Shown here piece after piece: positions 12,601 to 22,100 of a stretch of 64,000 nt of DNA (the first letter of the stretch is position 1; each line of letters starts with the position of its first letter). Source of the stretch: Branchinecta lynchi (Eukaryota; Arthropoda; Branchiopoda; Anostraca; Branchinectidae); NCBI GenBank assembly GCA_023053575.1, contig JAKZAP010000016.1, forward strand, positions 12,170,030 through 12,234,029. Reading direction: 5' to 3'. A model generated the notes under the pieces. The model was not told the origin of the DNA and searched no databases. It saw only the letters and a list, made by a program, of their open reading frames with translations. A program made the translations under genes and the position numbers.

Positions 12601-13007
12601 ATCAGGTATTACGTGTTCATGATCTACCGAGAACAGATCAGTAGCTCTTCTCAAAATGTCTTCTCTTTCCAGCCCTGAGAGATGAAGACCCAGACCTCAT
12701 AATTTCCTGTCTTGAAGAAGCGATTCCACGTTTCCCCCCAGTTCCTGACCACTTCGTCACCGCTGCTGTTGATTGGGCGAATCGTCAACGAGCCCCCAAA
12801 CTGGTCCTCGATCCGCCATTGCATAAAGCAGCATTATTAGACGCGAAGGCCTCTGTGGTCCCCTATCTACCCCTAGCACACGGGGAGGAGAGGGGACAGC
12901 TTTATTTGATGAATTTCTCCATACCTAAGGGTATTTTCGTTAGTGCTGGAATTTCGTTTTCCCCACCATTTGGCGCGAGGTTTTTAATCGCTTTGCATCC
13001 TGCTTAA
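477..13007 (+). CDS. EDC3: EDC3, enhancer of mRNA-decapping protein 3 (3' part, three exons)
   Basis: Three exons, 477-630, 1355-1572 and 12673-13007, join in frame (GT donors at 631 and 1573; AG acceptors ending at 476, 1354 and 12672) to give about 234 C-terminal residues. They resemble the YjeF_N (Rossmann-type) domain of EDC3: an N-terminal helical part (SPSLRIRLEKVVEEAGIGL), a strand and loop with CGKHSGSAAGICSARHLA where catalytic YjeF_N relatives have a glycine-rich phosphate-binding loop, WANRQRAPKLVLDPP, and the end SFSPPFGARFLIALHPA, which matches the conserved EDC3 C-terminus. Family knowledge: EDC3 is a cytoplasmic P-body scaffold that binds DCP1/DCP2 and DDX6 and dimerises through YjeF_N. 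The N-terminal LSm and FDF regions lie left of the window. The last intron is 11.1 kb and full of transposons. The gene converges on GON4L. Identity rests on remembered family motifs, not on a search. Confidence 0.88.
666..957. mobile_element. MITE, CCCGATGAAAAATT family, copy 1
   Basis: Inverted ends CCCGATACAAAAATT and ...ttttcatcggg. The interior has repeated gcatgctact motifs. Two further copies lie at 21474-21640 and 56188-56435. It lies in the EDC3 intron between 631 and 1354. I could not settle the target duplication. Confidence 0.65.
1355..1572 (+). CDS. EDC3: EDC3 internal exon, Rossmann core of YjeF_N
   Basis: 218-nt exon with acceptor tttatttcag and donor gtaagt. It encodes RFEPKNRHQLPKAVILCG, then HSGSAAGICSARHLATQG, then TILLLSPDHIENPVAVAELL. 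The hydrophobic strands plus the Gly/Ser-rich loop are the nucleotide-fold core. It ends with one base (G) that joins CC of the last exon to give Ala. Confidence 0.88.
1573..2868 (+). other. Start of last EDC3 intron
   Basis: No coding signal. Bases 2165-2590 are a dispersed repeat whose second copy is at 45052-45490. The rest is unremarkable A/T-rich intron. Confidence 0.5.
2165..2590. repeat. Dispersed repeat, copy 1 (with 45052-45490)
   Basis: Same order of blocks as the second copy, with several small gaps. It lies in the last EDC3 intron just left of the 2.7-kb hAT-like element. Confidence 0.65.
2877..5608. mobile_element. hAT-like DNA transposon, 2.7 kb, 8-bp target duplication
   Basis: Terminal inverted repeats TAGGCATGGGCACTGTTCTG and CAGTGCCCATGCCTA are flanked by a perfect 8-bp direct repeat ggtatccg (2869-2876 and 5609-5616). 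Both the 8-bp duplication and a TIR of the form TAGGSATGGGCA fit the hAT superfamily. The subterminal ~200 bp at each end are dense in AACAG/CTGTT motifs, the kind of array hAT transposases bind. The interior shows no intact transposase. A poly(C)-rich tandem pair lies at 4560-4885 and a MITE relic at 5100-5145. Non-autonomous or decayed. Confidence 0.85.
4560..4885. repeat. Two-copy ~130-bp tandem repeat with poly(C) ends
   Basis: The motifs gcaaacttgcgaaaaatgac and gcaaacttgcgaaccatgac, each followed by similar text and a poly(C) tract (about 4732-4741 and 4860-4882), mark two diverged units. Confidence 0.55.
6430..8715. repeat. Left-arm tandem array, ~300-bp units
   Basis: Units carry cagtaagcggtcaagtatcg, ctcaccagagctgcgtttga, a cagttgact...cagtcgactgag stretch and ttaaccggttaac. 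At least five diverged copies run in direct order. A second ~370-bp sub-repeat (gctcttggcaagggtgtgg...) occurs at about 7755, 8303 and, beyond the nested MITE, 9568. Confidence 0.7.
8724..9433. mobile_element. Foldback hAT-like MITE, 710 bp, perfect 8-bp target duplication
   Basis: Begins CAGTCTAGTACACTAGCCCC and ends GGGGCTAGTGTACTAGACTG. The inverted arms extend about 270 bases each, including a short inner palindrome (aacgtctagcaccatgcttg / ...aggcatggtgctagacgttt). The direct repeat cagtaagc at 8716-8723 and 9434-9441 is a perfect 8-bp target duplication taken from the host tandem unit. High arm identity suggests it is younger than the element it entered. Confidence 0.9.
10200..10915. repeat. 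Right-arm inverted copies of the ~300-bp units
   Basis: The same unit in reverse complement: ctggtgagcgataataggtt-type text, cgcttactgtag and ttaaccggttaaccatgga recur about every 200-300 bases. Together with the left arm it gives the element a long, imperfect foldback structure. Confidence 0.7.
12105..12305. repeat. Minisatellite, ~25-30-bp units
   Basis: Repeated gtagattccctgagcaaa-type units (ttccggtagattccctgagc and variants) occur about seven times with changing spacers. It lies about 370 bases before the EDC3 last exon and is followed by G and C homopolymers at 12362-12387. Confidence 0.75.
12673..13007 (+). CDS. EDC3: EDC3 last coding exon with stop codon
   Basis: The acceptor is preceded by a pyrimidine tract (ttctctttccag). 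The reading frame runs ALRDEDPDLIISCLEEA, then DHFVTAAVDWANRQRAP, then GQLYLMNFSIPKGIFVSAG, and ends ALHPA with TAA at 13005-13007. Human EDC3 ends in a very similar arrangement (WANQNRAP and then a PFG...IPLHSA-type end), so this is the true C-terminus. Confidence 0.9.
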
Positions 13008-13151
13008 CAGTGTAACGACTTCGAGGGGTTTTACCCTCCTTCTGACTTTTCGTACGTGTGACCGGCAGCCAGATAGCTGCGTCATGTGAAAAGCTACCCT
13101 CACGGTATGGTAGAGATGTGATTCTCCGTATGGTTGTTGTGCAGTTTAAAC

Positions 13152-13157
13152 AATAAA
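13152..13157 (+). promoter_or_regulatory. Likely EDC3 polyadenylation signal
   Basis: AATAAA lies 145 bases after the EDC3 stop codon, and a GT-rich stretch with a poly-G run follows at about 13198-13220. It is the first canonical signal after the stop. No transcript evidence is available here. Confidence 0.5.
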
Positions 13158-14952
13158 ACCCCAAAAGTACTTCATCCTGTGTTCTTGAACGATTATTTGT
13201 GTGTGTTGGGGGGGGGGGGGCTGAACCCCTTCCCTGGATACGGCCCTGACCGCCAGGTATGATTCGCACTCAGGTTGAGCCGAATGAATAGATCTGAATG
13301 TGCTGATCTCTGTGCGAGCAGGCTTCTGGGTGGGAAAATGAAAGTTCTAAGTTCTGCACGATACCATTGGTTTGTGTTGAGAATCTCACGTATATGTCAC
13401 ATATATAATCGCCGGGCTGATTGTTCAAATTGTGTAAATCTGCTTCCTGCTGCTTTTCGCTATTTCTTTCTGAATCGGATGTATTATGTATAACTATCGC
13501 CAATCAGATTATATAATTTTTCAGATTACGTTTTCCTGTCCTGTAGAAAGGGATCGCAAATGATAAAATGTAATTTTTTATGTTAAATTTTCCTGTTCCG
13601 TTTTCAGCACTTGACGTGAGCTGCTCTCGAACCAGTGCTAGGTTAAAGTCCTTGGTTCACGTGGGCCGAGAAGGTGGGAGACACCATCACTTTTCGATGG
13701 GTCGGATTTTTACGAACACACTGTTACCTTTGTTTTCTTCAAAATCCTCACGGTAGCTAACGTTATCCACAAATTACTTGAACACAATCAACTAATTAAC
13801 TATTCATTGATCTCCCGTCGGAGTCAAAAGAGTTACTAAAACCTTCGAGAAGATAGAGTGGTGTGTAAGAGGATTAAAACAACTAAGTATATCACACTTG
13901 TGGACGTTGAGATATGTCGGAACAAGAAATCATCGGCCAGTTTGACATTTTTGGGTATCGGAAGCTGAATATTATTTAGCTCAATTTCACTATCTTCAAG
14001 AAATCGAAATAACGAGTTTAGTATAGTTTACGGCGGTTGTTTATTGTGATCTAGTTTACATTCTTCCTTCTTTGGACTTTTTACCAAGAAAAAACAGAAA
14101 ACAAAATACTTGAAGAAAGTGACAATGCAAATAATCAGTTTGATTTTCCTACACATTTTCCATTTTCCATGTGCCTGCTAAAATAACATTTTGTTATGGG
14201 GATGGAGTCCCCTAGGTGTTTTGAACTACGCACAACTTGATGTTACCGGTGTTTTTTTACATGGCGAAATGATCGATTCTCATAATGCGTTTCTTCATAA
14301 TTTTTCCCGTACAAACCAGGAAATCAGACACTACACGGTACAACATTATCCAAAAAATTTCAGTCAGTTAGCTGCCGTTTTTTAAATATTATGTATCTGA
14401 ATGTTTATTCACATTTACGGCTAGCTGTTTGTGTTTGGGATTGGACGAAGAGTGGTGGTCACTGTCGACCAATCAGACGACAGCAAAGCTTGTTGCAACC
14501 CTTTCTCCGTCGCTAGGATGCCATATGACACTATAGATGTGGACTGGCACAGGACATAGAGACATTGCATTGTGCAAATACAGGCACCGTTTCGCGCTTG
14601 AATCAAAATTCGTGGTAGGAATACGAAAGCAGCACTCCTCCATCTAGCGCTACTTTTAGAGTAAAGTAAAAAGTTTGGGACGCCTGCGCCATCTATGGCT
14701 CTTGGCTTTAACTTGGCTTATAAACCGCTAGTAGTGTTGCCCCTCGTTAAAGAAGGTAGTTGTGTAGAAGTCAAATAGATGGCATACGAGAAAAAGTAAA
14801 AACAAAGAACTCACTTTCAGAAAAAGCGTGGCCAGTATATATGCTTTTAGGACTCCATCACCTGCCATCTAGTGTTGCTGAAAGGCCGATCATTAGTGAG
14901 GACGGACATTAGATAGCGCGTGCGCAGCTGGTGCCATTGATGCTCATCAGTT

Positions 14953-15174
14953 AAGGTGAGTCTGCACCTTCCGGAATCTGGGTTCCCAGATTTTTCTTTA
15001 ATTTCTTCTGCGATACTTGAAAGTTCCGGAAATCTGGAAGTTCAAAAGCCATTTTTTTCCGGATTATTTTGATATACGTTTGGACCGGTTCATATTCCAG
15101 ATGCAATTTAAAGAAGACGTCAAAGAATAATCTGGAAGCCCAGATTCCGGAAGTTCCGGGAGGTGAAGACCGGC
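14953..15174. mobile_element. MITE-like inverted repeat, ~220 bp
   Basis: The left arm gcaccttccggaatctggg and the right arm cccagattccggaagttccg are near reverse complements around a ~150-bp centre. A similar ttccagactgccagatatctggaagttccg piece lies at 34603-34633. Target duplication not resolved. Confidence 0.5.
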
Positions 15175-15486
15175 CTTTAGTTCCAACTTAGATCGATAGT
15201 TCCGAAGGAATCCAATAGTCGGCAAACAAGAGGCCTTAAATAGGCTTGCCAGGCCTACTTTAAAAAAAAAACGCGTGGCCAAGATGCAAGCTTTTAGGCT
15301 CCAACCGCTTGTGAATTTTAAAAATCACTTGGCCGTCTAGCATTCTTGGGAGTCAGACTTTCAGAAAGAGCACTGTGCTGGGAATGGTGCTACTTAGCAA
15401 GGTTCTTTTAAAACCTGCATCAGGTTCGTTTTCCAAAAGGCTATGCTAGGTAGCGAGTGGTGCCTATTAGTTGGTACCAGAGGCGT

Positions 15487-15492
15487 TTATTA
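15487..15492 (-). promoter_or_regulatory. Possible GON4L polyadenylation signal
   Basis: TTTATT on the + strand gives AATAAA on the - strand, 450 bases after the GON4L stop. It is only one of several A/T-rich candidates in this interval, so the call is weak. Confidence 0.25.
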
Positions 15493-15941
15493 TTGTGTGA
15501 ATTTTCTCATAGATGGTATAACAGGGAAATAAATATAATCAAACATTCTAATCAAATCTACGACGGAATCGGATGGAATCTTCAAGTTCTTTTTTCTAGA
15601 CATCCATACTGAATATCTGTACATTCGATACTGAACATCTGTATCCTAAGCATTACATTCGAGTCAGAACATAAGAAGTTATTGTGTATTACAAACGAAC
15701 TTATTCCAATTCCGTTAAAGAGATACTGAAAAATTACTAAATAATATATTTTCTTTCTGAGGACGCAGATCCAAAAAAAAAAAATGAATACGAACTCGAA
15801 AAAATATAAAAACACTTCGAGGGGCTCCCATTCGACTATCAGTATATATGGCGTGTGATGTACCTGCCGGGCCGTATGTCGAGTTGGGCTGTGTGGGAAT
15901 CCAGCCTAGGCGCCGATCCGTCAGCTTGGACAATCCGGCTG

Positions 15942-16172
15942 TCAGTTTGAGTCGGTAGGTGTGGCGCCCCTTGGACCAACGTAAGTCGGCGCTATCCGCC
16001 GAAATGGCTTCCTCCTTCTACTGTTTTCTTTTGAGCGTGGCGAAGATCGTCGCCTACTCGTACCGCTCGATGGTGACACCTCTGCTGAGTGTTCTGGCTC
16101 CACCTGTTCTTTGACGACTGTAGCGAGTTTGAGACCTGATTCGGTTCTGATGTAAACTTTTCCGTCGGCAAA
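15942..16172 (-). CDS. GON4L: GON4L last coding exon in view, stop codon
   Basis: Acceptor gtttttcag, then FADGKVYIRTESGLKLATVV, an acidic piece, and a strongly basic tail (TSRRRSSPRSKENSRRRKPFRR) ending TPTDSN and TGA at 15944-15942. Vertebrate GON4L continues to a SANT/Myb-like domain. None is visible in either strand down to EDC3, so either the domain is absent here or an internal donor (one candidate GTACGAGT lies in the SSGTSRRR region) leads to an exon I did not recognise. Confidence 0.75.
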   Translation of the reverse strand, partial: FADGKVYIRTESGLKLATVVKEQVEPEHSAEVSPSSGTSRRRSSPRSKENSRRRKPFRRIAPTYVGPRGATPTDSN

Positions 16173-19100
16173 CTGAAAAACAAAACAATTTTCAAATAAA
16201 GTTCCGTCTTCTCCCCAGCCAAAAAAAAATTGCATAAGAAATTCCATCGCTTTCTTACTACGTCGTGCACTGTCAGAATTTTCATAAAATTTAACACAAG
16301 GATGCGCTGTTTCAACAGATAACACTTACGATGTTAGCTGTCATGATTTGGCAAATGTAACGTACTGAACGTATGCATATACACGAAGAGTGGAAACACC
16401 GCCGGAAAACATATGTTGCTTTTTGGGTTTATCATCATGATATCGGAATGTCAGCAGATGCTTTTTTGACTATTATATGCATTGCCTGAAATACCCAACG
16501 TGTATATAACCAAGTGTAATCTCTTTCTTGATGATTATGAAACTTCTGACAGTCCAGCATGTCATTCGCGCATGCGACGCCATATCACGGCCAACCCTTC
16601 CACTTTTTAAGCATGGACCATCTTTGAACTCTGACGGGGAGAACTGTGACCTTAGACTCGTCACTTACGGAAGCGGTTGGAAATAATTGGAAAAGTCAGC
16701 AGAATGTTAGTGGTAAAACAGTGGTCAACAGAAAATATGGAAAAACCATAGGAATCATTGAATTACTTCCTCTAATCGCGAGTATCCCTGCCGGTCGAAC
16801 ACGGCAAAGAATGAATTACGCCTGCGCATAACATCTTCTTATTCTTCTACTGGTTATAGTCGGCGGGATTCACTGACCCTCTGCGACTTCTTCTTTCTTC
16901 ACCAACTGCTAGAATTCGGTTTTGACGTGGTCGGACGGGTCATGCCGGTCGGACACGTCTATAGGGTTACTTGAAGGTTGTTCAGGAACTGGGAGATCTC
17001 GGCAAAGGCTGATGATCTGCTTCTGGGATCCCAAAGCATGTGTATGGGATACTTTAGAGCAAATCTGTCCATCACTTTATGAGCACGCTAAAAACGCACT
17101 CGTTACATTTTGATGGAATTTTCTGTGCACTCGTTGCATTTTGATGTAATTTTCATATGGGTATGCAAGGGCGGTACAGACTGAACAAACCAGACAAATT
17201 CTTACAACGTCAATGCAGGGGTAAGAAGACACGCTAAATCGAACAGTTTGATTGGCGGGCTCGTATTCGTTGTACTTAGTTTTGGTGAATTCAAACATAA
17301 AACAAAGAAAATCCCCCAATCAACTGCGGACAATTCAATCAATTCAATTCATTATAATCTAAAAAACAGATAACGGACAAGCCGATGGGTTGTTTTTGCG
17401 TCAAAACATAACGTAACAATCTGTTTACTGTTTACCGCTGTGTGGTGGTATTCGTGGAAATCTAGGTGTCCGGATCCGGACGGAGCGTTTTAGTCCTCTT
17501 TGCCATCTTGATGGGGATGGTCTGGATCATTTTCTTTTCAGGTGCCAGGAGCTTTCGCACTTAAGGGGTTCATTATTTTCTGGAAATGGTGTGCAGCTTC
17601 TTGGTATCTTACGCTCCACGTCACCAAGAGTGAATGTTTCTTTTGGTAATTTTGTGCAAAAAGCACTCGAGTTGAGAAGTGCTGTTTCTTAGTTTGTTAT
17701 TTTGCTTCGTTTCCTGTGAGTTGTTTGTTTATCCTGTATATGGCCTTTTTTTCAATACAGATATATATATATATATACAATTTTGCGACATTTATACCGA
17801 CGTCTTGTTATAAATATGGCCATTAAATAATAGACTACAATTAATAAAATACAAGTAATATAAAAGTTAATGTTCAAAAGACGATAGAAAACTAGTAGAG
17901 TATAAAGCATTCCTTCAGCCCAAGCTGACTACAAATCATAGTTGGTGACGCAATGGCAAAGTCAGAAGAGGTAGAGTATCCAAGCCCTCAAGAAAATCCA
18001 CCAAGAGGGAAATGTACAGTTCCCATCGGGCCATAGCAAAATAACTCTAGAGAGTAATGCGAACTTTGAAAAAGTGACACACAGAGCGTGTTCCACCCTT
18101 CTAATAATAGTTACTATTTCCGTTCCATCCTCACGAAAGGTTACTACGCTGACCGTTCCGACCTTGTCGGAATAGTAACTAATAGTTACTATTTCCTTAC
18201 CATGCTCGGGAGCGTAGTAACTACGCATCTCTGGAACGTGATTGGTCGGATTCGCCCCTGGCACGAGATCCTGCTGGAAAATCGAAAAATCGTTCCAGCC
18301 TTGACGGCAAAGAGCCAGAATTCGTGACGTCATGCGTAGTCACTACGGTAAGTAGGATGGAACACGCTCACAGTCAAATCGCAGCGACACTAGCTCCGCT
18401 AGAGGACACGAATATCCCTACTGAAACTCCACCAGTCGTTAACGAGCGCTGGCTGTTATCTGATCCTCGATGTTTGCACCGCATCTTAGCCTTGCTAGAA
18501 TTCTCTACGTCCGCCACTGCACAAACGAACAAAAAGAGCTGGGCGGCCTGCGACGGAGGCCCATTTTGTATGCATGGGAAGGATAGGTTTTCACATTACT
18601 CTCTAGAGTTATTTTGCTCTGCATCGAGCGGATCAGATATATGTCCGAAAAATACATACTTCCCCAACCCCGTTTAGAATCTCAGCGAGACCTTTGATCT
18701 TTTACGTTTAGCACAGTCAATTCTGATTCACCCTTCGATCCAGGGTTGCCACGAAAGTAGTTATTTCACGAGAAGTTTTGTTTTTGTTTTTAAAGCGACT
18801 TGAAAAAAGGGCTTGACTATTCGGCTCACCCGATTTGGGACCATTTCCACAGGGACCAAGATAAGGTACGAGAGGTACCCTCCCCCTAACGGGTAAGCAA
18901 AAAAATGTGTGTTAAAAACTACTAAAATTAACGTATGGGACACTGTTCCTCTAATTAGATTTGTACCTTTAAAGCAAAAAGCAGCGGGAGCAGACTATAA
19001 GTGTTATCTTGAAGAAAACTTGTTAGACTAAAAAATGCTCCAATAGCGATGCGATGCTCTGCTTACATAACAAAAAGGGTGTTTTTGCCCGTGGCATCCA

Positions 19101-22100
19101 TGCCAAAAGAAAACATGTTTTCTTACCTTTAATCCGCAATCGTAGCAATGTGCTTCTGGATTTGCTGAAGCTCCCTGATGGCAGACGCAGGAGCACTGCT
19201 GATTGGCCGACGGGTTTTCCGGAGGCTCTTCCTCGAAGGACGGGTCTTTCACGACTTCAAAATCGTTGGAGCTATCGCTGCTGTTCATTACGACTTCTTC
19301 TGCTCGGTGATCCCTGAAACTCAGATTCGATCAGTCTAGCTGTCAAGGAAGAAGAAGAAGAATTACACCAAAGCAGGGGAATCACAACAGAGGTCCTGCC
19401 TTTTAAAGCCCCATTCCTAGAGGCTAGAGGGGCTCAAAAGAAATAAAAAACCGTAATTTTCGTTTTGTAATGAATGGTCAGCTAATCAGCTTGGCTTCAA
19501 ACCTTACATTCGTCAAGCTTACGGGGCTCAAATCTTTTACATGATCTCAGTCTTAAGCTTGGTTCACTAAGCTTCCGAAATTTGGAACCGAACTTGGACA
19601 TTCCAGTCGAATCGGGAAAATCGGATTTACTGTGGACACCTAATACAGGCAAAAGTAAAAATACACATTTACTAGACTAGAAGACAAATTTACCATAGAA
19701 ATTAAGGAAAAGAAAATTCAGTCGCAAACATCGATCATATCATTTTCGAAGGAAGACTGTCGAACAAAAGCTTTAAATATACGTTCTAATCAAGCACTTC
19801 TGATGTGGGACGCGATGGATGGTTAAAGTACGTATCACAATCTGGATCTAACTTTTAGCTTTTGCTTCGTACAAACGCACCCTCACTGTCAACAAAAATG
19901 TTGCAGTATTCGCTATTGGAATTAATCTTGTATCTACTGAGATAAGATTATCTCTGATTCGGACTAATCTTATCCCAGTAAAGATAAGATCAATCCCAGT
20001 AGCAAATACTGCAGTTACCTTTCTTTTTACAGTTCTCTGTTCTTTGCGGGTCGAGCGTGCCTCGACAGGGCACACTGGACCGCGTGCGGAAATTTCCCGC
20101 CTGAAATCGACCCAGACAAAGTGAAACAGGTTTCGACCCGATTCCAGGTTAGTTTTTTCCTCGGATCGGCCCGAATTCGGGCTCGATGTGCCCGACGCCG
20201 AAATTCCGATCAAAATCGTTCTACCAAATTCCGAGGCCGACATTTCGGTTCTTCCGAGGAAGAAACTAACCTGAAATTCACTAATTAAATAGTGACTATA
20301 ATGATAATATAAAATGAAAATGAATATAATTATTCCTTCAGAACAAGCCGACTGCAAATTTGTGGAAAAAACAACCATTTTTTCGTTCGTTTTTCCAACT
20401 TCAGCGGCTTTGAGACTGAAGAGGACCCTTGCCAAGAAAGGTCGAAATATAGCTGTAATAAATTCAGAGGGCGTATCCGTTTTGTACTATCAGTTATACA
20501 GTAGAGGTATACTTATGTGAACACTTTTTTAACTGTTCCACTACCTTGGCTTTCTTACTTGCATATAAAAAACTAGAATGGAAAAGAAAAATAACAAACT
20601 TGATATCAGCAAACAGCCAACTATTTCAGGGTTATTCCCTGAATATATATATATACAAACTTGAAGCAGAAATTCAATTAACTTTCTTTGATTTTGAATT
20701 TATTAAAAAGATCCTTCCTCTTTTGAAGGCATCTGACGGTTCGGACCGCCATCTTCTCTATTGAAGGTGCATTTCTCGCGCAAACTTTTCAAATTATAAA
20801 AAGCAGACCAGGTGTCAGCTGAGTCACTTTCATAGATGAATTACCAAAATAATCAAAAAAATGCCTGGTTTGGGTTTTAGTTTTTTCTTCGGCGATCGTT
20901 CACGGTTTGCAGACGTTCCCATAAGCATACCTCTTCTGTACAAATGAATCATCACTAACTTCACTCTGCCTAGGTTGATTTCGGCGGGAGGTACGGGACC
21001 CTACGCAGTGAATAGTCCCAACTATACTATACAGATGCAATTTTTTTAGAAATTCCTCCTCATTGTATTATTTGTTCCTCTATATTCAAGAGATTATATA
21101 TGCAACCTGTCAGGCACCAATTTGTACCTTAAGGTAATGCAAAATGTACTTACTCGGGAAAATGAGGCTCTTCGGAAGGCAGTAGACTCAGGAACAAGTT
21201 ATTCAGATAAATATGGCCACGTAGCAAGGGAATAACTTCCCCCTTCACCGCTTCCATTGTAGCCCCTTGTGCTTGTAGGCTTGTCAGGGCTACGATAATA
21301 CGCTTGACGTGACCAGGCTGTCCTTTGAAGTATGTCTGAAAGTGAAAGCGTTTGAAGGAAGACATTTTTTTCCAGGATTTTCTGCGAAGATCAGGAGTGC
21401 TAACGGGGCTTCACACGTTCTCGAAAATGTCCTCGAAAAATCCCCCCCCCCCCCAAAGTCATGACTGATCAACCCCGATGAAAAATTTTCAAGAATTAGT
21501 CGTATGGAGTTGTACGAAAGAGTAGCATGCAGTAGTAACTGTTGCCACTGCATGCTACTACTAGGAAACTGGATGCTACTGCAGCAGGATTGAATGCTAT
21601 CGGATACTACTACTTAAGATTAAAATAATTTTTCATCGGGACTGATACACTCAACCCGGCAGAATCCCGAAAGGATAATAGAGAGAGAAAGATGAATCGT
21701 TATTAACGACATGTTTTAACAAACATGAACCGGGACCGCCCCGTAAAGCTTCCCGGGGGGGGGGGGGGGGGACTGTAGAAAGTCGTACATTTCCTTGAGT
21801 CTGAAGAGTACCCTTGCCAAGAAGGACCAAAAGATCGCTAGAAAGAATCTCTGCTGATCGTTTGCCGCAGTCGAATGTAAGCTATGACCACCTTATTGTG
21901 GCCTGGCACCTCAACTACATTACCATGTGTTCTTTCAGCCGAAGCTGACTCTAAACCATGACTGCGCTCAACAGACAAGTCAGCTGAAATTTAATTTAGA
22001 AGGATCATTGTTCAGGCTGAAGGTAAACAAAAATTAATCTGTGATCATCCTTGTCAAGATAGGCCGAAATATCGCTAGATTAAATATCAGCTGACTTATC

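Larger units (their letters stand above)
13008..15941. other. Interval between convergent EDC3 and GON4L
   Basis: Contains the 3' UTRs and a poly(G) run near 13207. At 14953-15174 lies an inverted-repeat element (ccttccggaatctgggttcc ... cccagattccggaagttccg). It also has scattered ccatctagcg/agatggc motifs at 14641-14870. No further gene or SANT-like exon is visible. Confidence 0.6.

Noticed and set aside
19848..20435. 195-codon frame on the - strand
   Set aside because: Crosses two MITE copies and intron sequence; no homology and no splice or start context.
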